A model generated the notes under the pieces. That model was not told the origin of the DNA, did not search any database, and worked only from the letters and a program-made list of their open reading frames with translations. This document shows, one piece after another, positions 1-5,617 of a stretch of 7,414 nucleotides of DNA. Both the position numbers and the translations under genes were made by a program. Location: positions 1 through 7,414 of the forward strand of contig JAISRQ010000043.1 of assembly GCA_031273545.1 (NCBI GenBank). Direction: 5' to 3'. The stretch comes from Holosporales bacterium (GTDB lineage: Bacteria; Pseudomonadota; Alphaproteobacteria; BNTO01). Every line of letters starts with the position of its first letter. Position 1 is the first letter of the stretch.

Positions 1-274
1 AATAAGAAACGAAATATTCGACGGCGTTGTTGGGGAAAAATTCGGCCATCTCTGCGTAAAGCTGGGATGCCAATGTCTTGTTTGGGCTGATGATTAATGT
101 GGGACGAGACGTTTGGGCGATTATGTTGGCGATTGTGTAGGTTTTTCCGGACCCCGTTACGCCCAGCAAAACCTGGTCTTTATTATTTTGCTCGAGGCTG
201 GAGATCAAAAAATTGATCGCCTCTGGCTGGTCTCCACTTGGGCTGAATGGGGATGTTAATGTAAAAAGTGACAT
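1..274 (-). CDS. uvrB: UvrABC excinuclease subunit B, N-terminal part (5' end of gene; rest lies left of the window)
   Basis: Reading the minus strand from the ATG at 274 gives 91 residues that match the start of UvrB. They include a SPSGDQPEAI segment near residues 11-20, the Walker A P-loop GVTGSGKT at about 38-45, the motif NKTLASQLYAEM at about 65-76, and FFPNNAVEYFVSY at about 79-91. UvrB is the DNA-damage-verifying ATPase of nucleotide excision repair. It is loaded by UvrA and then pairs with UvrC for the dual incision. The start fits because the known family begins only a few residues before the PSGDQPEAI block. No Shine-Dalgarno motif is visible before this ATG; the leader is C-rich. 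A possible -10 element (TAGAAT, 308-313) lies upstream. The gene is truncated by the window edge, not by mutation. Identity is very secure. Confidence 0.96.
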   Translation of the reverse strand, partial: MSLFTLTSPFSPSGDQPEAINFLISSLEQNNKDQVLLGVTGSGKTYTIANIIAQTSRPTLIISPNKTLASQLYAEMAEFFPNNAVEYFVSY

Positions 275-333
275 GGGGGCGATTTTGAAACTGAGCAAGT
301 AAGCCAAATTCTAACATATTAGGGTATTTTTTT

Positions 334-348
334 TACACTTAATGTGTA
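334..348. repeat. Short dyad between uvrB and the large palindrome
   Basis: TACAC at 334-338 and GTGTA at 344-348 are perfect complements around a 5-nt TTAAT loop. A T-run lies on its left side, so on neither strand does it look like stem-then-T-run termination. Its right arm carries the GTGTAT motif that recurs at 528-533 and, inverted, at 633-638, which ties it to the palindromic elements that follow. Confidence 0.5.
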
Positions 349-349
349 T

Positions 350-529
350 CCCGGGAGCCCCAAAGATTGCGAGCTAGAAAACGAATAATCGTAAGCGTTT
401 TACCTCCTAAAAAAACCGTAATCATTTGTGGAGTGGGTACAATACCCCTTCCCAAAAGATTATGGACGTTTTTAGGGCGCAAACTTCTGCGATTCCTTGT
501 TTTCTGGTCCATAATCTTTGGAGCCCGGT
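350..529. repeat. Long imperfect palindrome (about 180 bp) in the non-coding region upstream of uvrB
   Basis: The two halves are inverted copies around a centre at GGGTA-CAA-TACCC (435-447). Matching blocks keep nearly constant register, with paired coordinates summing to 881-882: CCAAAGATT 360-368 with 513-521, AGAAAAC 376-382 with 499-505, AATCG 387-391 with 490-494, CCTAAAAA 406-413 with 469-476, and TAATC 419-423 with 458-462. CCGGG at 351-355 pairs with 524-528. A second, local fold is possible: AAAGATTATGGAC (455-467) is perfectly complementary to 507-519, around a loop that itself holds CGCA/TGCG. The architecture resembles palindromic interspersed elements or MITEs; the family is not recognised. 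An open frame across 367-591 is probably a by-product of the repeat. Confidence 0.8.
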
Positions 530-638
530 GTATAGCTAATCCACTCGCTAATCATAACAAAACATTTTACACAAACCGGTACAGTTTTTGACGACAAAAT
601 GTTCAGCATAGTGACACGCGAGTGGCTCTACTATACAC
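528..638. repeat. Second imperfect palindrome (about 111 bp) abutting the first
   Basis: GTGTATAG at 528-535 is complementary to CTATACAC at 631-638, and CCACTCGC at 541-548 to GCGAGTGG at 618-625; both pairs share the same axis, with coordinates summing to 1166. AACATTTT (561-568) pairs with AAAATGTT (596-603) almost in register. The centre contains ACCGGT and an AAAC/GTTT stem. It starts exactly where the 350-529 palindrome ends and shares the GTGTAT end motif with it. The two may therefore be modules of one composite mobile repeat of about 300 bp. No coding content is seen. Confidence 0.72.
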
Positions 639-698
639 TTCAATCTTTTGCCCGCAGCCGCTTAGGGCACTTGCGAAAATATCCATTCATAAGTTCTA

Positions 699-917
699 TT
701 ATTCACTCAACACTTCGTTCGGATCTGCTCCAACATCCGTCGCGGCACTGTTCGTGAGCTCGAGAAACGAGACTCCAGGCTGACCAATTCCCACGGATGT
801 TTCCTGCTCTATTGGCGGATCTTGATCGCCTGACTGTTCGTCGTTCCCTGCACCATCGGAATCGCAAAAGCCGACACCTATAAAGCCAAATAATGACGCT
901 AGCAATATTTCTTTCAT
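699..917 (-). CDS. Small exported acidic protein (72 aa), function unknown
   Basis: This is a short open frame with a good ribosome binding site: GGAG lies about 11 nt before the ATG on the minus strand. Residues 3-17 are hydrophobic and then reach a cysteine in GVGFC, at residue 18. This looks like a signal peptide. The Phe at -1 makes it a poor lipobox, so classical lipoprotein processing is doubtful. The mature part is acidic and low in complexity (DSDGAGNDEQSGDQD) and ends in GADPNEVLSE. It is transcribed divergently from rlpA across a 210-bp gap that holds two dyads. I do not recognise a family. The start signal and N-terminal hydrophobic segment argue for a real gene; the short length keeps confidence moderate. 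A GCCC/GGGC hairpin lies downstream near 650-668 but lacks a T-run, so no clear terminator is seen. Confidence 0.55.
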   Translation of the reverse strand: MKEILLASLFGFIGVGFCDSDGAGNDEQSGDQDPPIEQETSVGIGQPGVSFLELTNSAATDVGADPNEVLSE

Positions 918-986
918 TTTTTTTGTCTCCGAACTATCTAAAACAAACCCCTATATGAATTAATTCTAGCGGTAATTAGTTAATAA

Positions 987-1025
987 AAAGTTAAAAGAAA
1001 CGATTTAACTTTAAATCTTAGATTT
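987..1025. promoter_or_regulatory. Two adjacent AT-rich dyads in the divergent intergenic region
   Basis: AAAGTTAAA (987-995) and TTTAACTTT (1004-1012) are perfect 9-bp inverted repeats separated by 8 nt. Immediately next, AAATCT-T-AGATTT (1013-1025) is a 13-bp palindrome. They lie between the start of the small minus-strand gene (917) and the rlpA promoter (1081). They could be operator sites for a dimeric regulator or simply AT-rich hairpins; no regulator is visible nearby. Confidence 0.35.
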
Positions 1026-1080
1026 TTCGTCGCTTTTCTACATGTTGCGTCCATTTTTTATATGCGCGTTGACACAATGT

Positions 1081-1110
1081 TTGACGAGGAGTTTTTGTGT
1101 GGAATACAAT
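1081..1110 (+). promoter_or_regulatory. Sigma70-type promoter for rlpA-xerD
   Basis: The -35 box TTGACG (1081-1086) and the -10 box TACAAT (1105-1110) each match consensus at 5 of 6 positions, with an 18-nt spacer. Transcription would start near 1117. The Shine-Dalgarno-like GAGGAG at 1086-1091 then sits between the promoter boxes and cannot act in translation from this transcript. The first ATG (1128) would have a leader of only about 11 nt. Confidence 0.7.
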
Positions 1111-1127
1111 GTGATTCTTAATGTGAC

Positions 1128-1823
1128 ATGAGTGCAAGGTTTACAATGTTGCAAATGCGCACAATTGCGTGTATTGCCGTATCTTTACTGGCGGGATGTA
1201 CAACGACGCACCGCTATCCTGTGCACGGGGTGGCGCGTTCGTCGAAGGAATACAAGATACGGGGCCAAAAGTACCGCCCTCAACAGTTTTATGATTACAA
1301 CAAAACGGGCCTTGCGTCGTGGTATGGTCCCGGCTTTCATGGTCAAAAGAAGGCGCAAGGAGAAATCTATGACCAGTATGCGATGACGGCGGCGCATAAG
1401 ACGTTGCCGTTGCCGAGTATCGTTAAGGTTACAAATATGGCGACGGGGAAATCCATCATCGTATTGGTGGACGACAGAGGGCCGTACGTGGACAATCGAA
1501 TAATAGACTTATCCTTTTCGGCAGCAAAAGCGCTTGGGACATATGAACGTGGCGTAACGAAGGTGCGCGTTCAGTCTTTGTGCAAGGAAAGTGATGCGTT
1601 TGCTGTGCACTTAAGTAAAAATGCGGAATCTTTGGAGTGTAAAAACATGACTTGGGAAGATATATATCGCAAAAGGATTGGGGGGAGCCCCGGGTATAGG
1701 CAATTGACCGTTGTGGCGAATCATGGACCTGTTGGGGCTCAAAATCAACCAGTAGTAAAAAACGACCCCGTGATTAAAAGTGGTTCCGTGAGAACTCAGA
1801 ATAAATCTAAGGCGCGCCGATAA
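1128..1823 (+). CDS. rlpA: RlpA-family septal ring lytic transglycosylase / rare lipoprotein A
   Basis: The 231-residue product starts with a lipoprotein signal peptide: hydrophobic residues about 11-21, then lipobox LAGC with Cys24. Residues about 61-148 form the double-psi beta-barrel domain of RlpA. Key blocks are GLASWYGPGFHG, GEIYDQYAMTAAHKTLPLP, VDDRGPYV and RIIDLSFSAAKALG; the conserved His90, Asp116 and Asp127 are present. RlpA proteins cleave peptidoglycan glycan strands that lack stem peptides and act at the septum. The C-terminal part (about 150-231) is basic and low in complexity, with no SPOR domain, unlike the E. coli protein. An in-frame stop at 1119-1121 fixes 1128 as the earliest start. 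ATG 1146 has an AAGG ribosome binding site 6 nt upstream and may be the true start, still leaving the signal peptide complete. xerD follows after 52 nt without an obvious terminator, so the two are probably co-transcribed. Confidence 0.92.
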   Translation: MSARFTMLQMRTIACIAVSLLAGCTTTHRYPVHGVARSSKEYKIRGQKYRPQQFYDYNKTGLASWYGPGFHGQKKAQGEIYDQYAMTAAHKTLPLPSIVKVTNMATGKSIIVLVDDRGPYVDNRIIDLSFSAAKALGTYERGVTKVRVQSLCKESDAFAVHLSKNAESLECKNMTWEDIYRKRIGGSPGYRQLTVVANHGPVGAQNQPVVKNDPVIKSGSVRTQNKSKARR

Positions 1824-1875
1824 AAAAAGTATGTATGAATAACCGTTAGGCGAAGTTTAATAAAGTTAGGTAGAA

Positions 1876-2817
1876 ATGGAAACACATGTCTTAAATAGTT
1901 TGCTTATCGACCAATTTTTGGAAGCCATAGTCGCAGAAAGAAATGCGGCGCAAAATACGGTTGAATCATACAAACGGGATCTAACAGATTTTTGCGCGTT
2001 TTGTGCGAAAGATCTCAAAATCGTTGAAAAAAACGACATTATCTTGTACCGCCAAAACCTTACGGAGAATTCGTTGGCGCCTACAACAATTGCCAGAAGG
2101 GTGGTTACATTGCGGCAATTTTATAAATTTTTGTATCAGGATCATGTTATTTCTTCAAACCCAGCACAACACATATCTTTGCCCAAAAATGCGCGTCCAT
2201 TTCCCAAAGTATTAGCGGCGGACGACGTTTTCGCTTTGCTTGACCACATCTCAAAAGACCCATCCCCAGAAGGACGCAGGAAATGGTTGATGTTCGAATT
2301 AATGTATGGAACGGGTGTACGTGTTAGTGAGTTGGTCTCTTTGAAGATAAGCAACTTCTCATTCGACCGAAATGCGGAAAATAATGCTGTGAACCCTGGT
2401 CCAAAATTGCTTCCGTTTGTGTCAATTTGCGGGAAAGGAGGCAAACAACGCACTATTCCCTTGCATGAAACATGCATATTAGCGCTGAATGAATACTTCG
2501 CCGTCCGGGAGCATTTCATTGTTGGGGATACAAAAAACGCGCAATGGCTATTCCCATCAACCAAAGGACACATTACGCGCCAAAGGATTGGGCAGCTGTT
2601 GAAGCAAACCGCCAAAGACGTTGGAATTTTGCATATTTCCCCTCACGTGCTGCGTCATGCGTTTGCTACACATTTGTTACAGAACGGAGCCAATTTGCTT
2701 GCGATCCAGAAGCTGCTTGGACATTCTGACATTTCTACCACGCAAATATATACACATGTTCAATCGCAGCATTTAGTCGAGTTACTAACGAAATTTCATC
2801 CTTTATTTGCTAGCTAA
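1876..2817 (+). CDS. xerD: Tyrosine recombinase XerD
   Basis: The 313-residue product has the usual XerC/D size. Residues about 9-95 form the SAM-like DNA-binding domain (FLEAIVAERNAAQNTVESY). The catalytic domain carries the full active set: Arg149 in GTGVRVSEL, Lys187 in GKGGKQRTIPL, His257 and Arg260 in SPHVLRHAFATHLL, His283 in LLGHSDISTTQ, and nucleophile Tyr292 in IYTHV. The SPHVLRHAFATHLL and LGHSDISTTQIYTHV blocks favour XerD over XerC. XerCD resolve chromosome dimers at dif during division, under FtsK. Residues about 164-180 carry an Asn/Pro-rich loop before the lysine strand that E. coli XerD lacks. The start is supported by AGG 5 nt upstream. The stop codon lies inside the 3' end of the convergent gene at 2810-3595. 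No dif-like site was found in the window. Confidence 0.93.
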   Translation: METHVLNSLLIDQFLEAIVAERNAAQNTVESYKRDLTDFCAFCAKDLKIVEKNDIILYRQNLTENSLAPTTIARRVVTLRQFYKFLYQDHVISSNPAQHISLPKNARPFPKVLAADDVFALLDHISKDPSPEGRRKWLMFELMYGTGVRVSELVSLKISNFSFDRNAENNAVNPGPKLLPFVSICGKGGKQRTIPLHETCILALNEYFAVREHFIVGDTKNAQWLFPSTKGHITRQRIGQLLKQTAKDVGILHISPHVLRHAFATHLLQNGANLLAIQKLLGHSDISTTQIYTHVQSQHLVELLTKFHPLFAS

Positions 2818-3595
2818 TATTTCGATTCGCATTCACTGGAGGCCACGGTTTATAACGCTTTTCAATAATTAACGGAGCGTCACTCAGTAAAGGAAGCAAC
2901 TTCTCCCACCTTAAGTCCTTATTGAATCTGCACCTCTTGTTCTCTGCTGCTTTTTTTATCACAAAACGGATCGTACTTTCGTGGATTTGCCCTCCATTCA
3001 TTTTCAATAACACGTAAGATCCAATGTCTCCCTTCCTGGCTACATAATCTGCAGGTGTTAAATACTCTGGATGTTTATACTCTTCAGGTGTTAAAGATTC
3101 CGGATACCTATAGTCCTGTAAATTTACGTTCGGCTTTGCATGCGACAGCATCGAAGCAATCATCTTTCTCTTTACCTTGTCTGTCAAACCAGCTGTTATC
3201 ACTACGTGCAATAGTGACGGCCACGACCCAGACAATGGCCCGTAGGCAGACCAATAGCAAACTGGATTGTTAATATTAGGCTTCGCCTCAGAAGCTTCGT
3301 ATTTTTTCATGCATAACTCAAACTTTTTCGAATTGGAGTACGATATTGCTGAAATCAAATCTTCTAAAAGCCTTTCTTTCTCTTTTTGGATTCGCACCTG
3401 TCGCTCTATGGCCTCTTTTTTCTGTTTTTCCGTCTGCCTTCCGTTGTTTGAATTTGTTGCGGCTTGTTGTTCCCGGTCGTCGGGCACTATTAGCGAACTT
3501 GTAAGTTCACGTCTCTGTTTGTTAGATGAAAAGACACTATTGTCGCTCAAAGTCAAACACAAAAACGCTGAAATTAAAACACGCACGCTGCTCAT
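2810..3595 (-). CDS. Secreted ankyrin-like protein, paralogue A (261 aa)
   Basis: An N-terminal signal peptide (about 1-23, SSVRVLISAFLCLTL then SVFSS) predicts export. A polar linker and a charged, probably coiled-coil stretch follow (about 53-82, rich in K, E, Q and R). Then comes an alpha-helical domain with ankyrin-like signatures: SLLHVVITAGLTDKVKRKMI near 127-146 and LTPADYVARKGDIGSYVLLK near 179-198. The start is decided by a strong ribosome binding site, AAGGAGGA 5 nt before the ATG, and by a promoter at 3630-3659. A second copy of the gene lies at 4696-5409; the C-terminal 130 residues are closely alike, while the linker and coiled coil have diverged. An 11-residue tandem duplication (about 164-185) is found only in this copy. 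The tail KRYKPWPPVNANRNIS runs into the end of xerD. Ankyrin proteins of host-associated alphaproteobacteria are often effectors, but function here is unknown. The ankyrin call is by eye and divergent. Confidence 0.8.
   Translation of the reverse strand: MSSVRVLISAFLCLTLSDNSVFSSNKQRRELTSSLIVPDDREQQAATNSNNGRQTEKQKKEAIERQVRIQKEKERLLEDLISAISYSNSKKFELCMKKYEASEAKPNINNPVCYWSAYGPLSGSWPSLLHVVITAGLTDKVKRKMIASMLSHAKPNVNLQDYRYPESLTPEEYKHPEYLTPADYVARKGDIGSYVLLKMNGGQIHESTIRFVIKKAAENKRCRFNKDLRWEKLLPLLSDAPLIIEKRYKPWPPVNANRNIS
3041..3106 (-). repeat. Tandem 33-bp in-frame duplication inside paralogue A
   Basis: Units 3041-3073 and 3074-3106 match at about 25 of 33 positions, with an identical core CAGGTGTTAAA. 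They encode YPESLTPEEYK and HPEYLTPADYV. The paralogue at 4696-5409 has one unit (HPKSLTPADYV), so the extra unit lengthens one ankyrin-like loop in this copy only. Confidence 0.8.
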
Positions 3596-3629
3596 GTTTA
3601 TCCTCCTTACTCTAATCCTTATAGTTATT

Positions 3630-3659
3630 ATGATACGCTGTTGTGTCGAGTTTCGTCAA
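3630..3659 (-). promoter_or_regulatory. Promoter of paralogue A
   Basis: On the minus strand, TTGACG (3654-3659) and TATCAT (3630-3635) are 18 nt apart, each matching consensus at 5 of 6 positions. Transcription would start near 3623, giving a leader of about 28 nt before ATG 3595. The same layout is conserved before paralogue B. Confidence 0.65.
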
Positions 3660-3803
3660 GTCCTTTTAGTATCTGCCTTACCACCCTACAAGTCTCAACA
3701 TTCCCCAAAATTCGTGCCCCAAACAGACATTAACAAGCATGAAACTAATTAGTCGTAGGCCTCTTTGAAATACAGATTTTTTTGATCTTGCTTTTTTTTG
3801 TCA

Positions 3804-4390
3804 TTACTCTTCGTTTTCAGTCATTCCAGCGGAAACAGCCCAATAAGTCGCTATATACTCAAACGCGGTCAAATCATGGATTTCAGCAATGACAATAAAG
3901 GCCAGTGTTCCTATGAAGTCGCGTTCGTTTTCGCTTACAATAAAAACCCGGTCTTTGATCGCGTTTGAGTATAGCGATAATGGCCATCATTTTTTCGGTA
4001 TTTTTACGTCCCTTATGTGAGTCGACTTAAAATCGAATCCATGCCCCTTTTAGATCGTAAATAGGCACTTTATTCCCCAGCGTGTCTCGTAGGACCTTTG
4101 TACTTGTCATCGTCCATTGCGATAATCCAAGGTTCTGGATGCCCCTTTTCGTGTAGATAACCAATGTTCGTTGTTACGTTTGAATTACGAAAAGTTGCGC
4201 TTAATGCGCGAGGCCCCTTCATTTTTCCAACATAGTTCCCATCAATTAGGCCTCTTTTGGGTTCAAATTCGGTACAATAGCCGTGAATTTGCGGCTTTTT
4301 TGGATTTATCTGAGCAATCTCTTTAAAAAAAGGAAATCCACTTCCCTGTATTGACAGTTGGCGTGCACAAACAGCATGCGATTGCATCAC
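3804..4390 (-). pseudogene. Decayed IS4-like DDE transposase, C-terminal half
   Basis: The minus strand, read in more than one frame, reconstructs the C-terminal half of an IS4-type transposase. From 4390 to about 4090, one frame contains TTNIGYLHEKGHPEPWIIAM, matching the block before the catalytic Glu. Then a +1 shift gives YETRWGIKCLF (family: RWGIE.LF), a stop, then KGHGFDFKSTHIRD (family: DFKSRGF..ESTHI). A further shift gives TEKMMAIIA, and the end is ATYWAVSAGMTENEE with a stop at 3804. The catalytic Glu of RWGIE is replaced by Lys. With frameshifts, stops and this substitution it cannot make an active enzyme. A 116-bp inverted-repeat element appears inserted before the last block. The N-terminal half is not recognisable upstream of 4390. 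Family assignment rests on motif memory. Confidence 0.7.
3856..3971. mobile_element. 116-bp MITE-like element with 18-bp terminal inverted repeats and TA flanks
   Basis: The left end TACTCAAACGCGGTCAAA (3856-3873) and the reverse complement of the right end (3954-3971) match at 17 of 18 positions. TA dinucleotides flank it on both sides (3854-3855 and 3972-3973), as expected for IS630/Tc1-type insertion into TA. It separates two parts of the transposase remnant that belong together (MMAIIA and ATYWAVSAGM). It carries no gene, although the minus-strand frame stays open through it from 3986 to 3804. A parent element is not in the window. Confidence 0.6.
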
Positions 4391-4695
4391 AAATTGTGCG
4401 CGCTATTCTAATGTCTAATTCGATGAATTTGACTAAATGAGCTAAAATATTACCTGAAACCTGTCCTAGGCCGCCCGAAAAAATACGCAATTTTAACTTT
4501 TGTAAAAGAAATACCTGGTACATCCTAAACGTTTTCGAGCAAAAGTCTAGATCTGTAGGGGGGTGAATTCCGCATCCTCCGGAGAATACTGCACATCCAC
4601 TCCTCCAAAAGATTGCAGATTTTTTAGCCCAACAAGCGCTTGTGGTTGTTCATGCCCCATTTAGAATTTCTTGAAGGGCACGGTCTATAATGCGT
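4391..4695. other. Gap between transposase remnant and paralogue B: no intact gene
   Basis: The region near 4391-4620 probably held the 5' part of the transposase, but I recognise no motif in it. At 4627-4695 the minus strand continues the frame of paralogue B beyond its stop for 23 codons. The start of this stretch, HYRPCPS, matches RYKPWPP of paralogue A, so it is former coding sequence. A perfect 12-bp palindrome ACAAGCGCTTGT lies at 4632-4643. No promoter or terminator is evident. Confidence 0.5.
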
Positions 4696-5409
4696 TTAAG
4701 GAACTAACGGAGCGTCACTTAGTAGAGGAAGCAACTGTTCCCACCTTGAGTCCTTATTGAAATTGAATATGCACGTCTTGTTTTTTGCTGCTTTTTCTAT
4801 CACATAACGGATAGTACTTTCGTGGATTTGCGCCCCATTCATTTTCAACAACACGTAAGATTCAATATCTCCCCATCTAACTACATAATCTGCAGGTGTT
4901 AACGATTTTGGATGTTGACTGTCTTGCAAATTTAAGTCTGGCTTTGAATGCGCCAGCATCGAAGCGATCATATCCCTCCTTACATGGTCTGTTGCATTGA
5001 CCTCTGCTACTAGGTGTAACAGCGACTGGTACGACCAAGATACGTAGGGAGTCCAATGGGTAACTGGTTGGTTAATATTAGGCCTAGCCTCCGAAGATTC
5101 GTATTTTGCCATGCATGATTCGAACCCTTTAGAGTCGGAGTTCAATACTGCTGAGACAAGTTTATCACGAAGTTTACGTATCCTTTTTTGGATTTGTCTT
5201 TGTCGATTTTTGGCTACCTCTGGGTCTTCGCTCGCCTGAGTTCCATTCTCTGAACTTATCGTGGCTCGTGGTTCCCGGTCGTCGAGCACGATTAGCGAAC
5301 TTGTAAGTGCGCCTCTCTGTTCATTCGATGAAAAGGCACTATTCCTGCTCAGACTAAAGCACAAACATAAACACAGTGAAATTAAAACACGTACGCTACT
5401 CACGATCAT
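4696..5409 (-). CDS. Secreted ankyrin-like protein, paralogue B (C-terminally shortened)
   Basis: This is a second copy of the 2810-3595 gene, in the same orientation. It has an N-terminal signal peptide (VRVLISLCLCLCFSLSRNSA), the conserved stretch LTSSLIVLDDRE, a charged helical linker, and the same ankyrin-like domain (SLLHLVAEVNATDHVRRDMI, SLTPADYVVRWGDIESYVLL, QIHESTIRYVIEKAAKNK). It ends at LSDAPLVP with TAA, where paralogue A has a GAA codon followed by 16 more residues. Similarity to that tail continues past the stop, so the gene looks truncated by a nonsense change. The start is uncertain. The codon matching paralogue A's ATG is GTG 5403, and the strong ribosome binding site of A is degraded here to GATGAG. 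ATG 5409 is used, two codons upstream; ATG 5430 would be almost at the predicted transcript start. The product may be poorly translated. Function unknown. Confidence 0.72.
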   Translation of the reverse strand: MIVSSVRVLISLCLCLCFSLSRNSAFSSNEQRGALTSSLIVLDDREPRATISSENGTQASEDPEVAKNRQRQIQKRIRKLRDKLVSAVLNSDSKGFESCMAKYESSEARPNINQPVTHWTPYVSWSYQSLLHLVAEVNATDHVRRDMIASMLAHSKPDLNLQDSQHPKSLTPADYVVRWGDIESYVLLKMNGAQIHESTIRYVIEKAAKNKTCIFNFNKDSRWEQLLPLLSDAPLVP

Positions 5410-5437
5410 CTCATCTAATCTAATACCCATAATCCTT

Positions 5438-5467
5438 ATGCTACAGCAATGTACTAACTTTTGTCAA
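5438..5467 (-). promoter_or_regulatory. Promoter of paralogue B
   Basis: On the minus strand, TTGACA (5462-5467, perfect consensus) and TAGCAT (5438-5443, 4 of 6) are 18 nt apart, followed by AAGG. This is the same geometry as the promoter of paralogue A, so the promoter was duplicated with the gene. Transcription would start near 5431. Confidence 0.6.
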
Positions 5468-5617
5468 GCCTCTGCATTATTTGTGCACCTCGATTCCATC
5501 TCCGCAACCCCGCCTGCTATATAAACCTCAGCATTTCCGCCATATCCCCATTATGTAGTACAATATCGTTCGCACATATCTTACAATTACGTGGCTGGTT
5601 CCTTACCTACATGCAAC

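Noticed and set aside
308..337. Possible uvrB promoter on the minus strand
   Set aside because: TAGAAT (308-313) is a fair -10 box, but the best -35 candidate TGTAAA matches consensus poorly; not firm enough to annotate.
367..591. 74-codon open frame on the plus strand, basic and hydrophobic
   Set aside because: It starts with TTG, has no ribosome binding site, and lies across both inverted repeats, so its composition is explained by the palindromes.
350..640. Known structured RNA such as tmRNA, 6S, RNase P or SRP RNA
   Set aside because: None of the conserved cores I looked for is present; the structure is a plain inverted repeat.
645..670. Possible terminator for the small minus-strand gene
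   Set aside because: The GCCC/GGGC hairpin has an 11-nt loop and is followed by AAAAG, not a T-run, on the minus strand.
2142..2615. 157-codon open frame on the minus strand inside xerD
   Set aside because: It is fully antisense to a well-conserved recombinase gene and shows no recognisable protein features.
3267..3752. 161-codon plus-strand open frame opposite paralogue A
   Set aside because: It is a shadow of the signal peptide, promoter and linker region of the minus-strand gene; the frame at 5261-5524 opposite paralogue B is the same kind of shadow.
4323..4523. 66-codon minus-strand frame next to the transposase remnant
   Set aside because: It overlaps the remnant in another frame and no transposase or other motif is recognisable; it may be decayed sequence of the element but I cannot support it.
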